Positions 37,839 to 47,924 of a stretch of 64,000 nt of DNA are shown here, piece after piece. Under the pieces are notes generated by a model. It was not told the origin of the DNA, did not search any database, and saw only the letters and a list, made by a program, of their open reading frames with translations. This stretch comes from Lichtheimia corymbifera B2541 (lineage: Eukaryota > Mucoromycota > Mucoromycetes > Mucorales > Lichtheimiaceae). Made by a program: the position numbers and the translations under genes. Numbering within the stretch: position 1 is the stretch's first letter; each line of letters opens with the position of its first letter. Where the stretch lies: assembly GCA_000697475.1 (NCBI GenBank), contig JNEU01001098.1:124001-188000 (forward strand), given 5' to 3'.

Positions 37839-39301
37839 TTAACGACCACTACTACTACTGCTGCTGTTGCCGGCTCCACCTGTGTTTGGTGCTGGTGTAC
37901 TTAGCATGATTTCAACGGCACGATTCAAATCATTCCTTGACGATGTCACAGCTCGTATAATGACTTCTCGTGGATGATCGGGAAACATGGTCATAAGAAC
38001 GGATGTGTGTTGCTCTGATGGTGGTTCCAGATCAGGATTGGATGATCGACCCGTAAACGTATCAATATATTCCTATATCCAGTGTTTGTCACAACTAATC
38101 CTTTCACAAGTACCAGATACGGCACACTTACCCTAACACCTTCCACACTAGGTCGATTCGTTGTTGTCGTAGAAGTTGTAGAAGAAGAAGAAGATGGAGG
38201 ATTGTTACTCGTTTGTCGTCGATTCCGAAGCCCACTGGCAGCGGATGTCATTAAGTTGTTGATAGCAGTGGCATCGCCCGTGGTTTCATTTGGCATGGTT
38301 GTAGAAGATCGTGGTATGGGGCCTGAAGCCAATGATGATTCCACCAAACGAGATGTCCATGACCGAATAAAAAGTGGGAAACGCCATTGTTTTATGTTGC
38401 CAACATCCGATCGATATAATGCGCCCACCAGTAATCCGCATACTGCTGGTACCAATGTTGAAAAGTATTGTGAAAGCATCATCTACCATAAATGCAATGA
38501 GCCCTTCTTTCCTTTTGAGCCCAACATCATGGTTCATGGATTGTACCTGAATAGCGGGGACAAATACAAAGGTCTTATCATTGAAGGTAACACCAAAGAT
38601 TCGAAAACGATAAGTGACAGGGATCATGCGATGGTATTGATAAAGAGCTGAAAAGATGATGGCATACCTAACAAGCACATTAATCCATTATTCATCATGA
38701 ATCGAGCCGACTTGGGGGGTAGGATGGACAAGATACTCACGGACCACCTGGGATTTTGCGGAAGCCCAGTCTTGCACCCGACACCAATGCACCAATCTCC
38801 AAGAACGTGGCAATCAATAGTGTCACAAACATGAATGCCTATGGTGATGAATGTCAATCAATCGACTTTTCCTTGGATTCCCATCCTCAATGTAACCTAT
38901 CCGTACCGCATACTTGGCACTGCCAAATTGTCGTTCGATAACACGCATGGAATACAGTAACAATAGTCCAAAAAAGAGCTCGCCCGAGTTGGTGAATGCA
39001 CAATGCGAAGTAAAAAGACGCCAAAACTAATAGTCAATAAGTAACTCGCATATTCATATATGCATCAAAGACCAATAATACCTGATGATGAATGGTGATA
39101 TGAGGACTGAGTTGAAGGTGAAAGATCTGCTTCCAGTTGAGAATCGATGCGAGCAACGAGCAACTGCCAATGAAGAGCATCAGGAACTTGGTCACCGGCA
39201 CATTGTAGAATCCTTAGAGAATGACAAGTATGAGCACCATTGAATAGTCGAAAAACAAGCGAGGAATGCTGCCACGTACCAGATGGCCCTACAGCTTGCA
39301 T
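37839..39301 (-). CDS. DSC2: Dsc2/UBAC2-like rhomboid-fold protein with CUE/UBA domain
   Basis: Seven exons on the minus strand join in phase to about 390 aa. The start MQAVGPSGFYNVPVTKF and the membrane segments (LMLFIGSCSLLASIL, LFFGLLLLYSMRVIERQFGS, FMFVTLLIATFLEIGAL) match the pseudo-rhomboid fold of Dsc2/UBAC2, which lacks catalytic residues. The N-terminus is followed by a Ser/Thr/Asn-rich cytosolic linker. The C-terminal VLMTMFPDHPREVIVRAV to LNRAVEIML is a CUE/UBA ubiquitin-binding helix bundle. In fission yeast and Aspergillus Dsc2 is part of the Golgi E3 ligase that cleaves SREBP under low oxygen and handles membrane-protein quality control. The tail ends in a poly-Ser stretch. Confidence 0.85.
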
Positions 39302-39597
39302 CGCGTGTGGAGAAGAAGAGAAGAGTGTGCAGGTTCCGCATAACCGAAAGCCCGGCGTGCAATTGACTCTAATGGTGACACACACCCTCTGCCTTGCTGT
39401 CAACCATTCATATCAAATGGCTTGTAATATGATATAATGCCACCGATCTAAGATAGAGCTTTACACGCATAATAATAAAGGAACATACTTATGTCACCTA
39501 CAAAAAATCACCCTTCTTCTAAGTGCAGGTGGATTGATGTAGGGAATTGCTACGGACACCCCAAACACCTACCATATTAAGCCTACGGGACACCCCA
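39302..39597. other. Promoter side of Dsc2-like gene with duplicated 11-mer
   Basis: The motif GGACACCCCAA occurs twice (about 39554 and 39588), the second copy touching the left end of the inverted-repeat element. No gene is supported. Confidence 0.4.
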
Positions 39598-39938
39598 AGT
39601 TACTTAGCCTATATAACATAAACAATGATCGAAGTTCATTATCCTCGTTCATCATGCACCTTACTTTATGGAGCCGACTAGGCGCTAATAACTGGCCAAG
39701 TCAACCCCTTTACTAGATCCAGTAGTATTAATAACTTGTCGTGTGCAGGACAACAGCGTTTATTATTATCATTTGATCTAGTAAATGGGTTGACTTGGCA
39801 GCTATAATTACCATTGGACCTAGTAAATGGTTTGACTTGGCCAGTTATTAGCGCCTAGCCGGCTCCATAAAGTAAGGTGCATGATGAATGAGGATAATGA
39901 ACTTTGATCATTGCTTATGTTATATAGGCTAAGTAACT
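39598..39938. mobile_element. MITE-like element with long terminal inverted repeats
   Basis: The first ~109 bp (39598-39706) are the reverse complement of 39830-39938 with only scattered differences, beginning AGTTACTTAGCCTATATAAC and ending GGCTAAGTAACT. Similarity continues imperfectly to about 39721 and back to 39815. The short centre contains an internal near-duplicate of (G)ATCTAGTAAATGGGTTGAC. At 341 bp with no coding capacity this is a non-autonomous fold-back or MITE-type element. Target-site duplications are not obvious. Confidence 0.8.
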
Positions 39939-40328
39939 ATTCCCGTGGATTTATCAGTTGTTGATTTTCCATCCCTTCGTCGACTCAGTACTTCAAGAGC
40001 AAGATGCTTAACCACTTTATCCGTTCGATCTATCATGACGACAATTCTCACGCCCACTCACATATAAACAAGGCTGTTGTCGCCAACATCATCATACGCC
40101 CTTTCTTTCTACTTGTATTCATACCATCATCAATGGCCTTTGGTAAGCCTCAAGGAGGATGGTCTTTATGTATGTGGTCCCCAAAATGATGGTATACATG
40201 CATTCATCTATTATATAGCTCACTTTATTGCTCTATAACTTGAGATGCTCATTGCTGGCTTAATGACATTTGGCTGTGGTCCTTGATGATGGACCCTTTG
40301 TGGTAAGTATAACTATCATTATTGATGT
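39939..40328 (+). pseudogene. Diverged copy of the 5' end of the 41144 gene
   Basis: About 40035-40180 aligns loosely with 41100-41250: both have CCCACGCCCAC or CACGCCCACTCAC, then an ATATAAA stretch, then GTTGTCGC and a hydrophobic-coding segment (NIIIRPFFLLVFIPSSMAFG here, RFIIIPLIAFVCLSSCLAYK there). Here the start codon used by the downstream gene is missing and later frames break. Weak similarity continues to the CTCATTG region near 40250. A decayed tandem duplicate is the simplest reading. Confidence 0.35.
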
Positions 40329-40933
40329 ATGTTATTAAAAGGATGCCTTGTACACTTGTATATAAGCAAAAGGCAATCTCAGTCTGATGGGAAATTGATA
40401 AGTGTACTTGTCCCAAATTACCCTGCCACTGTTGCGATCAGAAACTTGAGAACAAAAAGAAATCTTAGACAGCATTTACAAAAGAGACATAGTAAGTAAG
40501 CACCTGTGGTTAGAGACTCCTTCCTCCGTGTCCTCATTCTAAGAGTGTTCAGAGCTCTCTTTTGACTTCGATCCAAACAATCAGATCGTATTTACTGCAA
40601 CGGTAACTAAGGGTTGTTATGCGGTATCCATGGAATTGTTTTTGACAATGCTTTCTCTAGGAGGCAGCCGTTCTTAATATTTGTGCGTGCTCTCCAAGGT
40701 CTTTTCAGACACAGGGTGAATTAAAAACACACTTTGAAGAGCACCTTGTTGGGAAGCCGTCAAATCACCACCATGGGAGGGCTTACTATTTGCACCATGT
40801 CTCTTGCACCACCATTGATTCAAACCGCCATACCAGGGGAGGCTTGATTGCTGATATCAAATGTGACTCGATCATCCTCACTGCTTATACCGAACACGCT
40901 ACCAACACCAAGAGTAGATTGACAACATGGTAA
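40329..40933 (+). CDS. Predicted three-exon protein, zinc-finger-like fragments, unknown function
   Basis: Exons 40329-40491, 40544-40602 and 40661-40933 join in phase to 164 aa with canonical GT-AG introns and a TAA stop. Exon 1 has KRNLRQHLQKRH, the second half of a C2H2 zinc finger. The matching first half (PCHCCDQKLENKK) is present in the next frame just upstream, so a small indel in the A-rich stretch near 40451-40462 may have broken a finger. Exon 3 has CACSPRSF, then LKTHFEEH, another finger-like C...H...H pattern, then a His-rich stretch. It may be an intact derived gene or a pseudogene; transcript data would decide. Confidence 0.4.
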
Positions 40934-41143
40934 GTCACCTTTATAATAACGGGGATGTGCATTAGGCGTACAAGTGATTAACTTCTTTGATAGATCTTTT
41001 ATCACCTGCCCTAATTTAGCCAATGTACATGCATATGTAGACAACATTGCGCCCCATCACTTTATCAGCTTTTGAGTCAATTTATCAATGCACCATCCCC
41101 AACAGACAGAAATACCCACGCCCACAATGTACAATATAAAAGG

Positions 41144-42117
41144 ATGTTGTCGCGGTTCATCATAATCCCACTCATCGCTTTCGTCTGTCTGTCTTCTTGT
41201 CTTGCTTACAAGGTCATATTTCCAAGGTTTGTGTGTATATCACTTCTTGCAACCCTGTGAATAAGCGCTGATCCTTGGGTTCATTCACAGGTTTTCTTTG
41301 TTTCCCTGCTCTCATTGTTGTTGTCGCCCTCATTGTGATATTGGATTCTTATAAACAGGTAAACCTCGATCATGTTGCTTGATGAGTCACTACTCATACA
41401 CGCCACCTTGTTACTTTTGACATAGCCGTCTCTCCGTGAAGCATCTGCAAAGTTGGTTTCGGTACCATGGTCTACGTCTGGTGCTGAAGTTGACATGGCA
41501 CAACCTCCCGTTCAGTCTTTTCAGGTTCCGATGGCGGCAGAAGGGGAATGGTGGTGATTTAACGGCTTCCAAGCGCAACAACATTCTCGCTGTCAAATTC
41601 GTCAAATTCAACGAGGAAGCGTCCTGGAATGAGTATGTCGGAGCAGACGACACCAGTGGTAAGTCTGACAGCCTTGGATCTTTAGGCAGCCAAGAGTGTC
41701 GATTCAAAACCTCAGTTGGACAAGCTGTTGCACTGATCAACAAGCCAAAATACCTGAAAAGCGATATGGAGAAGCTGGCGGATAGCTATGTTCTTCGCGT
41801 GCCTGACAACCCTCTGTTGAACACCGAGGATCGTGCTATTTTGGATCGTTATTTAGAGGATGAACGCAACCACACTAGTTCTAGTGTAAGATCGTTAAAC
41901 AGCTCCAGTTTTTAATACTGGGCAATGAAATATGTCGATGCTTCTGACTAAAGACGCTACATGTGCCAACGCTCACCGACACACATTCAAAGATGACAAA
42001 GGTGACCGGGCTTCAAAGTATCAAGCGCACCATGGTCACATCCAACTACAAAACGAGAATTCGGGTTTGATCAACGTGCCTCTCGAAGAGACTGGCATGA
42101 AGAATCCCAATGTTTGA
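41144..42117 (+). CDS. Predicted small membrane protein of unknown function
   Basis: The proposed start gives a signal-peptide-like MLSRFIIIPLIAFVCLSS. A second exon encodes a strong transmembrane helix (CFPALIVVVALIVILDSYKQ) and later exons encode PSLREASAKLVSVPW, RNNILAVKFVKFNEEASW and LNTEDRAILDRYLEDERNH. The tail reads SGLINVPLEETGMKNPNV. Approximate introns lie at 41240-41291, 41361-41425, 41526-41571 and 41885-41950. Exon 1's donor (GTATATC, near 41236) is uncertain, and a TATAAAAGG box overlaps the start region, so the true start may differ. No family is recognised; a diverged copy of its 5' end lies ~1 kb upstream. Confidence 0.4.
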
Positions 42118-42461
42118 TAGCATCGTTATTAGTATACACCGATTTTTGCCCCACTATCATTCCATCATTGTATTAAAACGACGTCTTTATTCAAATATAT
42201 AACTAAGCTTTGAGACGCTAGAAACTTCACTTGCGATCCTTCTAATGACGCTAAGGAAACTATGCATTACAGTGTCCCAGGGGATATCACTGTGGTTGGA
42301 GGTGATGAAAAAAGAGCACTATTTAATGCATCCATCGGTGGTATCACCTGAGTTCTTGAGACACAAAGGAATATCTTTTCTTTCTTTCTCTCTCTCTTTC
42401 GCTGTCTATCACACGCACACACAAACACGCACGCACACACAAGCACCACGCACACAACGGA
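42118..42461. other. Promoter and CA-rich leader of VPS71
   Basis: The ~60 bp directly before the VPS71 start are an irregular CACACGCACACAAACACG-type tract following a TTTCTTTCTCTCTC run. No gene is supported. Confidence 0.5.
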
Positions 42462-43093
42462 ATGTCCAGCAGAAAGAGTAAATCGAAGCCAGCTATACAA
42501 CACGATCCAGAAGCACAACAACGCCATTTGAAACGCCAGCTTGATTCCCTGGAACGAGACAACCATGAATCTCTCAATGACGTTGAAGGACTTATTAGCT
42601 TAGCATTGGCACAACAAGAAGACGATGGTATGTGTGTATTTCTCACCATGTGGATTCCTTGCTCATGCCGACGTGTTTGACGCCTACGCTATAGTACCCA
42701 GCAGTCGTAAAAAGAAGCACAAAGCGAGCAGGGCGAATATCCATTCCGTAAAGACAAACTTGAATGTGCTTATCGAGGATGCTGTGAGTAGCTATTATTA
42801 TCCATCAAGAAGCACGCGTGCTAATCATGGTGTTTATAGCGGCTCGATACGTTACCACCTCATGTGCCATCCTATTTGACATGTGCTGCAGCACCATCAC
42901 GTTATCCACCCCGACATTTCTGTTCAGTGTGCGGTTTTCAAAGCAATTACAAATGCCTTCGATGTGGTATGAAATATTGCTCGGTCAAATGTCTGAGAAC
43001 ACATCAGGAAACTAGGTAAGAAGCTTTATTTCCATGACCAAAAGATGATAGCTAACTGCTGCGGCGATCAGATGCTTAAAGTGGACCGCATAG
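42462..43093 (+). CDS. VPS71: Zinc-finger HIT protein VPS71/ZNHIT1 (SWR1 complex subunit Swc6)
   Basis: Four exons join to about 155 aa. The N-terminus is a basic helical region (MSSRKSKSKPAIQHDPEAQQ) with RQLDSLERDN as in human ZNHIT1. The C-terminal HIT zinc finger reads FCSVCGFQSNYKCLRCGMKY then C-S-V-K-C and THQETRCLKWT, with all eight zinc ligands present. Swc6/ZNHIT1 is a subunit of the SWR1/SRCAP remodeller that deposits histone H2A.Z. The last exon is only 20 nt of coding sequence. The gene is convergent with CWF19 (about 250 bp apart). Confidence 0.95.
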
Positions 43094-43341
43094 TACAACG
43101 ACGACATACCCGCGGAAAGACGTTTTATCCCATTCCATACATTCGGCGCCCTCTTTATCCATGCACCCTCCCAATGTGTAGTATCAGATTACAGAGAAAA
43201 TGTTTTATGTACATAATAAAAAGGCCACTGTGTAAATATGCAAAAGGATCTTGGGTAAATCGAGAGAAAAGGAAAGCATCATTGCGCTCAGTCCAACAAA
43301 AAGTTAAAGAGCGGCGCGTGTTGAATTTTTTATATAGATTT

Positions 43342-45718
43342 TCACGTGGGTAGCGAAGCTGTCCAATCCCATTGCTCCCAATCCTTCAAAAACGCTTGTT
43401 GCCGAGGTCGATTCTCGCTGTAATGGTAGTACTTTGGTTTTCTCCACCGCTCGGGGCCAATGTCAAGCATACCCGCGATCGTTTCTTTGCCAAACCAATA
43501 GGGGAATTCCTTTTCATCTTCTATCACATGTCCGTAACTTGACTCAAGACCACACCACACATGGAAGTAGGGCAAATCCTTGACGAGTGATTTACGGATG
43601 CCACGGTCTGTGGTATCAATAACTTTCTTGTGCTGAGACCATTCTTCATCCACAGCCAACATGGCTTCCTTGAAGTAAGCAGGGGCTTGTTCAAAAGTAC
43701 CATAGGGAACAGGGATGGCTTCAATCATGGTGTGGCGGTGTCGATGCTTATTCATGCTGGTTTCCATAAATATGACACCACATCCTTGTTCATTAAACAT
43801 CTGTAAAAGGCATTTTTGAAAGTTCTATGGGGGTGTTCACACGCTGTCAGACCACCAATATAATCTCATGGGTTACACACATCACAAAACTTACTCTGAT
43901 TTCATCCCAAGCATCATCGTCTAATTCAAGAGTTGAAGTGACATGTTGCACAGGCACAATCATGCAATGACCAGGAACGAGCTCTTGAACATTGGGAAGG
44001 GCAAGATAAGTCTGCAATCCAAGAGAAATCACAGCGCACTGAGGGGGACTGCCATCTTGATAACAGAAACGACATTTTTCCAAAGCACTTTGTGTCCGCT
44101 TATAATCTACGTACCCCAATATCAGATTAGAGAGCGAGAAAGAGAGGGAGAGGTTAAATGGAAATATACATACCTCGTACAGCGTGTCGCATTTTTTGCT
44201 CTTCTGTGAGACCTTTCCTTGCCCCCATCACCTCTGCTTTTTCATCCATGTAATCCAGGTCATTCTAGAAATGGTCAAGTTAGGATACACATAATAAGCT
44301 CGACAACACACAGACCCTCTTCCTCCCTTACTTCAAAAGTAGCATCTGTCACGATTTTGTTTGCAAACTCCAGATCCATATTACTTGTTGCACGGCTCCC
44401 AGCCTTTTCTTGTCGCACCATATCCATGAGCGTCATACTATCATCCACGGTACCATAACGAAGTCGTTCACCCGTCTTTGGATCATGCGTTCCTTTGAAA
44501 CGTTCCTTATTCTTGCCCTTGCGGTCTGAGCTGATGGTACCGTCATTCTTGAGAGCATAGTCATAGAAGCGTCCTTCACTATCGACGGTGGGTAAAATAT
44601 GCACCATTTTTCCATTCTGATCCTATTTAAATCTCACATGTTATTTTCTCTTTTTGCTGCGATCCAAAATTGAAGACATACCTGTTGCTCAGCACTTCCA
44701 TTTTCTGCTGCTTCGAATAATTTCACTTGACGCTCGTACTCTTGTTCCAGTTCCTCAGCATTGTCTTTACCCATAAGCTTCGCCTTTAACATGTCAGCGT
44801 TCAATTTGTTGAGCTCATCACGTGTCATGACTCGTTCGGAATGAGTAAAGGCTTGGGGCATCTCATGCTGAGTGATGATCACTGGTTTGGATGATGAAGT
44901 CGTATCCACAGATGATAAAGGAACGGGTGATGGTTGAGGAGGAGCTTGTTGTTGTGGTGGTGGTGGAGGAGTTGTTTTTCTACGTTTCACTTGTCGTCCA
45001 AATTCATCCACATCCTCTGGTCGTCGGAATGATGCCGATGACTTTTCAGAGTCGGTGTATACAAAACGTCGTCCTCCTCCTCGGTCATTATCGCGACCAT
45101 CACGTCTCGATCGATTGTTCTTGTTGTCCAGGTATTCTCGTTCAGCCAATGCTTCATTCAGCTTCTCGATGGATCCATAACGTTCCAATCCCACATCTTG
45201 AACACTGCGTTTTTCATCTTCCGCTTGCTCGATAACACGCTTCAACTTCATCATACGCCATTTGGATCCAGCATCACCGAATTGTATCTTTGGTTTCTCA
45301 GCAGGATATTGATCAACCGCCATCCCAGATCTCAAGTGTGGATTAAGCTCTCGTTCACTGATGTATGGCTGCAAATAAAATAATAAATCACGTGTCGCAT
45401 AAAAGATGGTTATTCATTCCTTGTACTCACCTGATCAGGGTCGATCTTGGGTTTCTCATCTGGCTTCTCGCGTGCCGTTCCAAGGGATCCAAAGTCAAAG
45501 CCGTCATTGACCATCCAGGCTTCACGTTGAACAGTCGAGGCAGGTTGTTGCTGCTGCTTTGGTGGCGATGTGGCTGCTGTTGGTTCTGATGCGCCTGCTT
45601 CCACCCACAATGAAGGATCGTTGTAGTCGATGGGTGAGTCATCGTGATCGTGGTTTCTGGACTTTTTGTGTTTCTTGTGTTCCTTCTTTGACTTTTTCTT
45701 GTGCTTGTGGTCGCCCAT
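43342..45718 (-). CDS. CWF19: Splicing-associated CWF19-like protein (CWF19L2)
   Basis: Six exons join to roughly 680 aa. The N-terminus is Lys-rich (KKKSKKEHKKHKKS). A disordered region with Pro/Gln tracts follows, containing the conserved DPSLWVEAG and NPHLRSG segments. The C-terminal half holds the two Cwf19 domains: a HIT-like part with CRFCYQDG, LVPGHCMIVPVQHVTS (HxxxxPxxH histidine core) and a second part ending in WFGKETIAGMLDI and WTASLPT. Cwf19/Drn1 relatives act on intron lariats and late spliceosomes with the debranching enzyme. The start MGDHKHKK at 45718 was chosen because the longer frame upstream lacks conserved sequence. Confidence 0.93.
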
Positions 45719-46304
45719 GACGTTTTGTAGTAGTGCTGAAACAAGTATCGCTCGATAAAGCCAAGCGTTCCAAAGCAGGTGAATTGCAATCAACTCCGCG
45801 TACTAGAATTACCATCCACCCACCCACCCACCAAGCCATGTGCCGTAGCTCCAAGTAGAATTGTTTGTAATATACCATAAAGAAGACTTGTCGACAATTT
45901 TCATATGCCTATGATACAATGCAAATATTGTTGTTGTACGGATGATAGGAGGTGTGGTTATCATACTCGTTGGGTGGCAATAGAGTTCACATGGATGTCA
46001 CAGCATGGTTCACGGGTTTTGTCTGATGTTGATCTATTATCTTGCTTTTAAACAATCTCAGCAAGCGCATGCACTGACCACAGGGTGAGACCCCATCCTT
46101 TTGCATGTGAAAGTGAAGAGAATGATAACCATCAATGACAGACTCGTTGCATGCATCCTGATTTGGCGACTTGTCACGACCACTGTGTTGCTTCACTAGC
46201 CACAAACATCTTATATAAAAAGTTGGGGCTACTTTTTTGTTTGTCTTGTTCTCCTTTCTTTTTCTTCTTTCTCAAGTTATCCCTTGCCTTTCTTTTTCAT
46301 TAAA
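45719..46304. other. Divergent promoter region (CWF19 / perilipin-like)
   Basis: About 590 bp. It carries a CCCACCCACCCA tract near 45819-45832 and the TATA-like box of the perilipin gene. No other gene is supported. Confidence 0.5.
46212..46220 (+). promoter_or_regulatory. TATA-like box of the perilipin-like gene
   Basis: TATATAAAA about 85-93 bp before the ATG at 46305, followed by a long pyrimidine-rich leader (TCTTTTTCTTC). Confidence 0.55.
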
Positions 46305-47221
46305 ATGACAGTCAGTAAGTATCTTACACCACCACAATCCTTATCATCCATTACGTATCTCAATTCCTCCTTGCATACAAAAAAAAAAAAGAGAGAGAAT
46401 CATTCTCTTCTTTTCTCTCTCCCCCAACATTTAAAAGCATATGATAATTATGTATCGGATATTGATCATTGTATTCCGTATTGATAGAGACTACCGAGGA
46501 ACAAAAACGCTTTGTTGAGCGTGTGGCTTCTCTCCCTTATGTTCACGACAGCTTTGTTTATGCCAACGAGACTCGTCTCGGCCGTTTCGCCAATTCGACT
46601 TTGACCAACCTTGCACAAAATCAATCGGTCCAAACGGCTTACAACAACTACTTGCAACGTCATGTTGAGCGTGCCGATGCACTTGGATGCCGCTCGCTTG
46701 ATCTTATTGAGGAAAAGCTTCCCGTTTTAACCAATGTGGTTGAATCCCGATCTGGCCACGTGCGCGCTATTGTTACCGACCGCCGTGCCAAGCTTGCCGA
46801 GAGCTTGGATTTGCTTCAAAACACTTTACGCCAATATGCCACTGCTGCTTACAACTTGAAGGATAAGGATCATCAACAAGTGGCTCAACACTGGTTCCAA
46901 GAAGTTGCTTCTCAAATCAACAACCAGTTGGCTTCTGTGGTCACTTATCTCAAAGACCAACCCAACATTCCCGATTGGGTCAAGGGCCGTGTTCTTTCTC
47001 TTGTCGACATTGCTTCCAAGCAATACGAGTTGGTGCGTGAGCAATACAACCGCAAGGATATCTCCAACATTGAAAAGGCTCGTGTTGTTGCCCAAGGTGT
47101 CCAGGAACAAGTATTGCCCGTCCTGCAAACAGTGCACTCCCAACTCTTGTATTACACCTCCGCCAAGGCTGAAACCCTTCGTTCCTACGTCAAGTTGCCC
47201 GCCGTTGTTGCTTCTCACTAG
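46305..47221 (+). CDS. Perilipin-like lipid droplet protein
   Basis: A 10-nt first exon (46305-46314) encodes only MTV plus one base and is spliced to 46488-47221, for 247 aa. The PAT-like block (YNNYLQRHVERADALGCRS then LDLIEEKLPVL) resembles perilipins and fungal MPL1/CAP20. The rest is amphipathic helices (ATAAYNLKDKDHQQVAQHWF and QVLPVLQTVHSQLLYYTSA), consistent with a protein coating storage lipid droplets. Mucorales are oleaginous, so such a protein fits. Codon choice is strongly biased (CTT, GCT, AAG), suggesting high expression. Family call rests on pattern, not on a search. Confidence 0.7.
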
Positions 47222-47924
47222 ATGATATGAAACATGCACTATCCTCCTTGCAAGTAAGGTTTTACTGTGTACCAATATCATCATCATGAAGGCTTCCTTC
47301 CTTTTTACTACACTCCTTATCAAGTCTGACCACCATTAAAGCGTCTTTTCTATATCTTCATTTATATCTATTATACTGCATTTCATTACTCTATTCATTG
47401 CATCATTAAAAGTTTATTGATTCACGTGTAACCACCGCTGCTCAACAATGGGAAAAATGGGGTAGTTACATATTATTGCATGCATCTACTTTTACAACCC
47501 TGAGACACACCAATGGTACGCCGTTGAGTAGCCAAGTGACATTACCTTATTATGCATGATCTGTGGTAGGTGAATGGTGTATGAATGATGTTTGTTGTTT
47601 TTACTGCTGCCTGGTTACAGTGGCTACAACAAGAGCACGTGATAATGGCACCTTGGATGTTACTTTTTGATCATGCTACTGGGTGTAATAATATTCGGTG
47701 AATAGGCAATGAAAAGCAAAAAGTTGAATTTGACCGAGAATGTATGGATGGAGGTGGATGAATGATTTGTACGTAGCCAGGCAACAGCACAGACGCGGGG
47801 GTAGTAATAGCGATTAATTGTGTGAGTGAACAACAAGTCACGGCGACAAGGGTAGCCAAGCAAACAACTGGGGGTGCTCTCCTAAAATTTTGAGTGCCCT
47901 TTCAGCTTTTCAACTGCCTCGATA
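47222..47924. other. Intergenic region (perilipin-like / ATP3)
   Basis: About 700 bp, no supported gene. It holds the 3' region of the perilipin-like gene and the ATP3 promoter. Confidence 0.45.
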
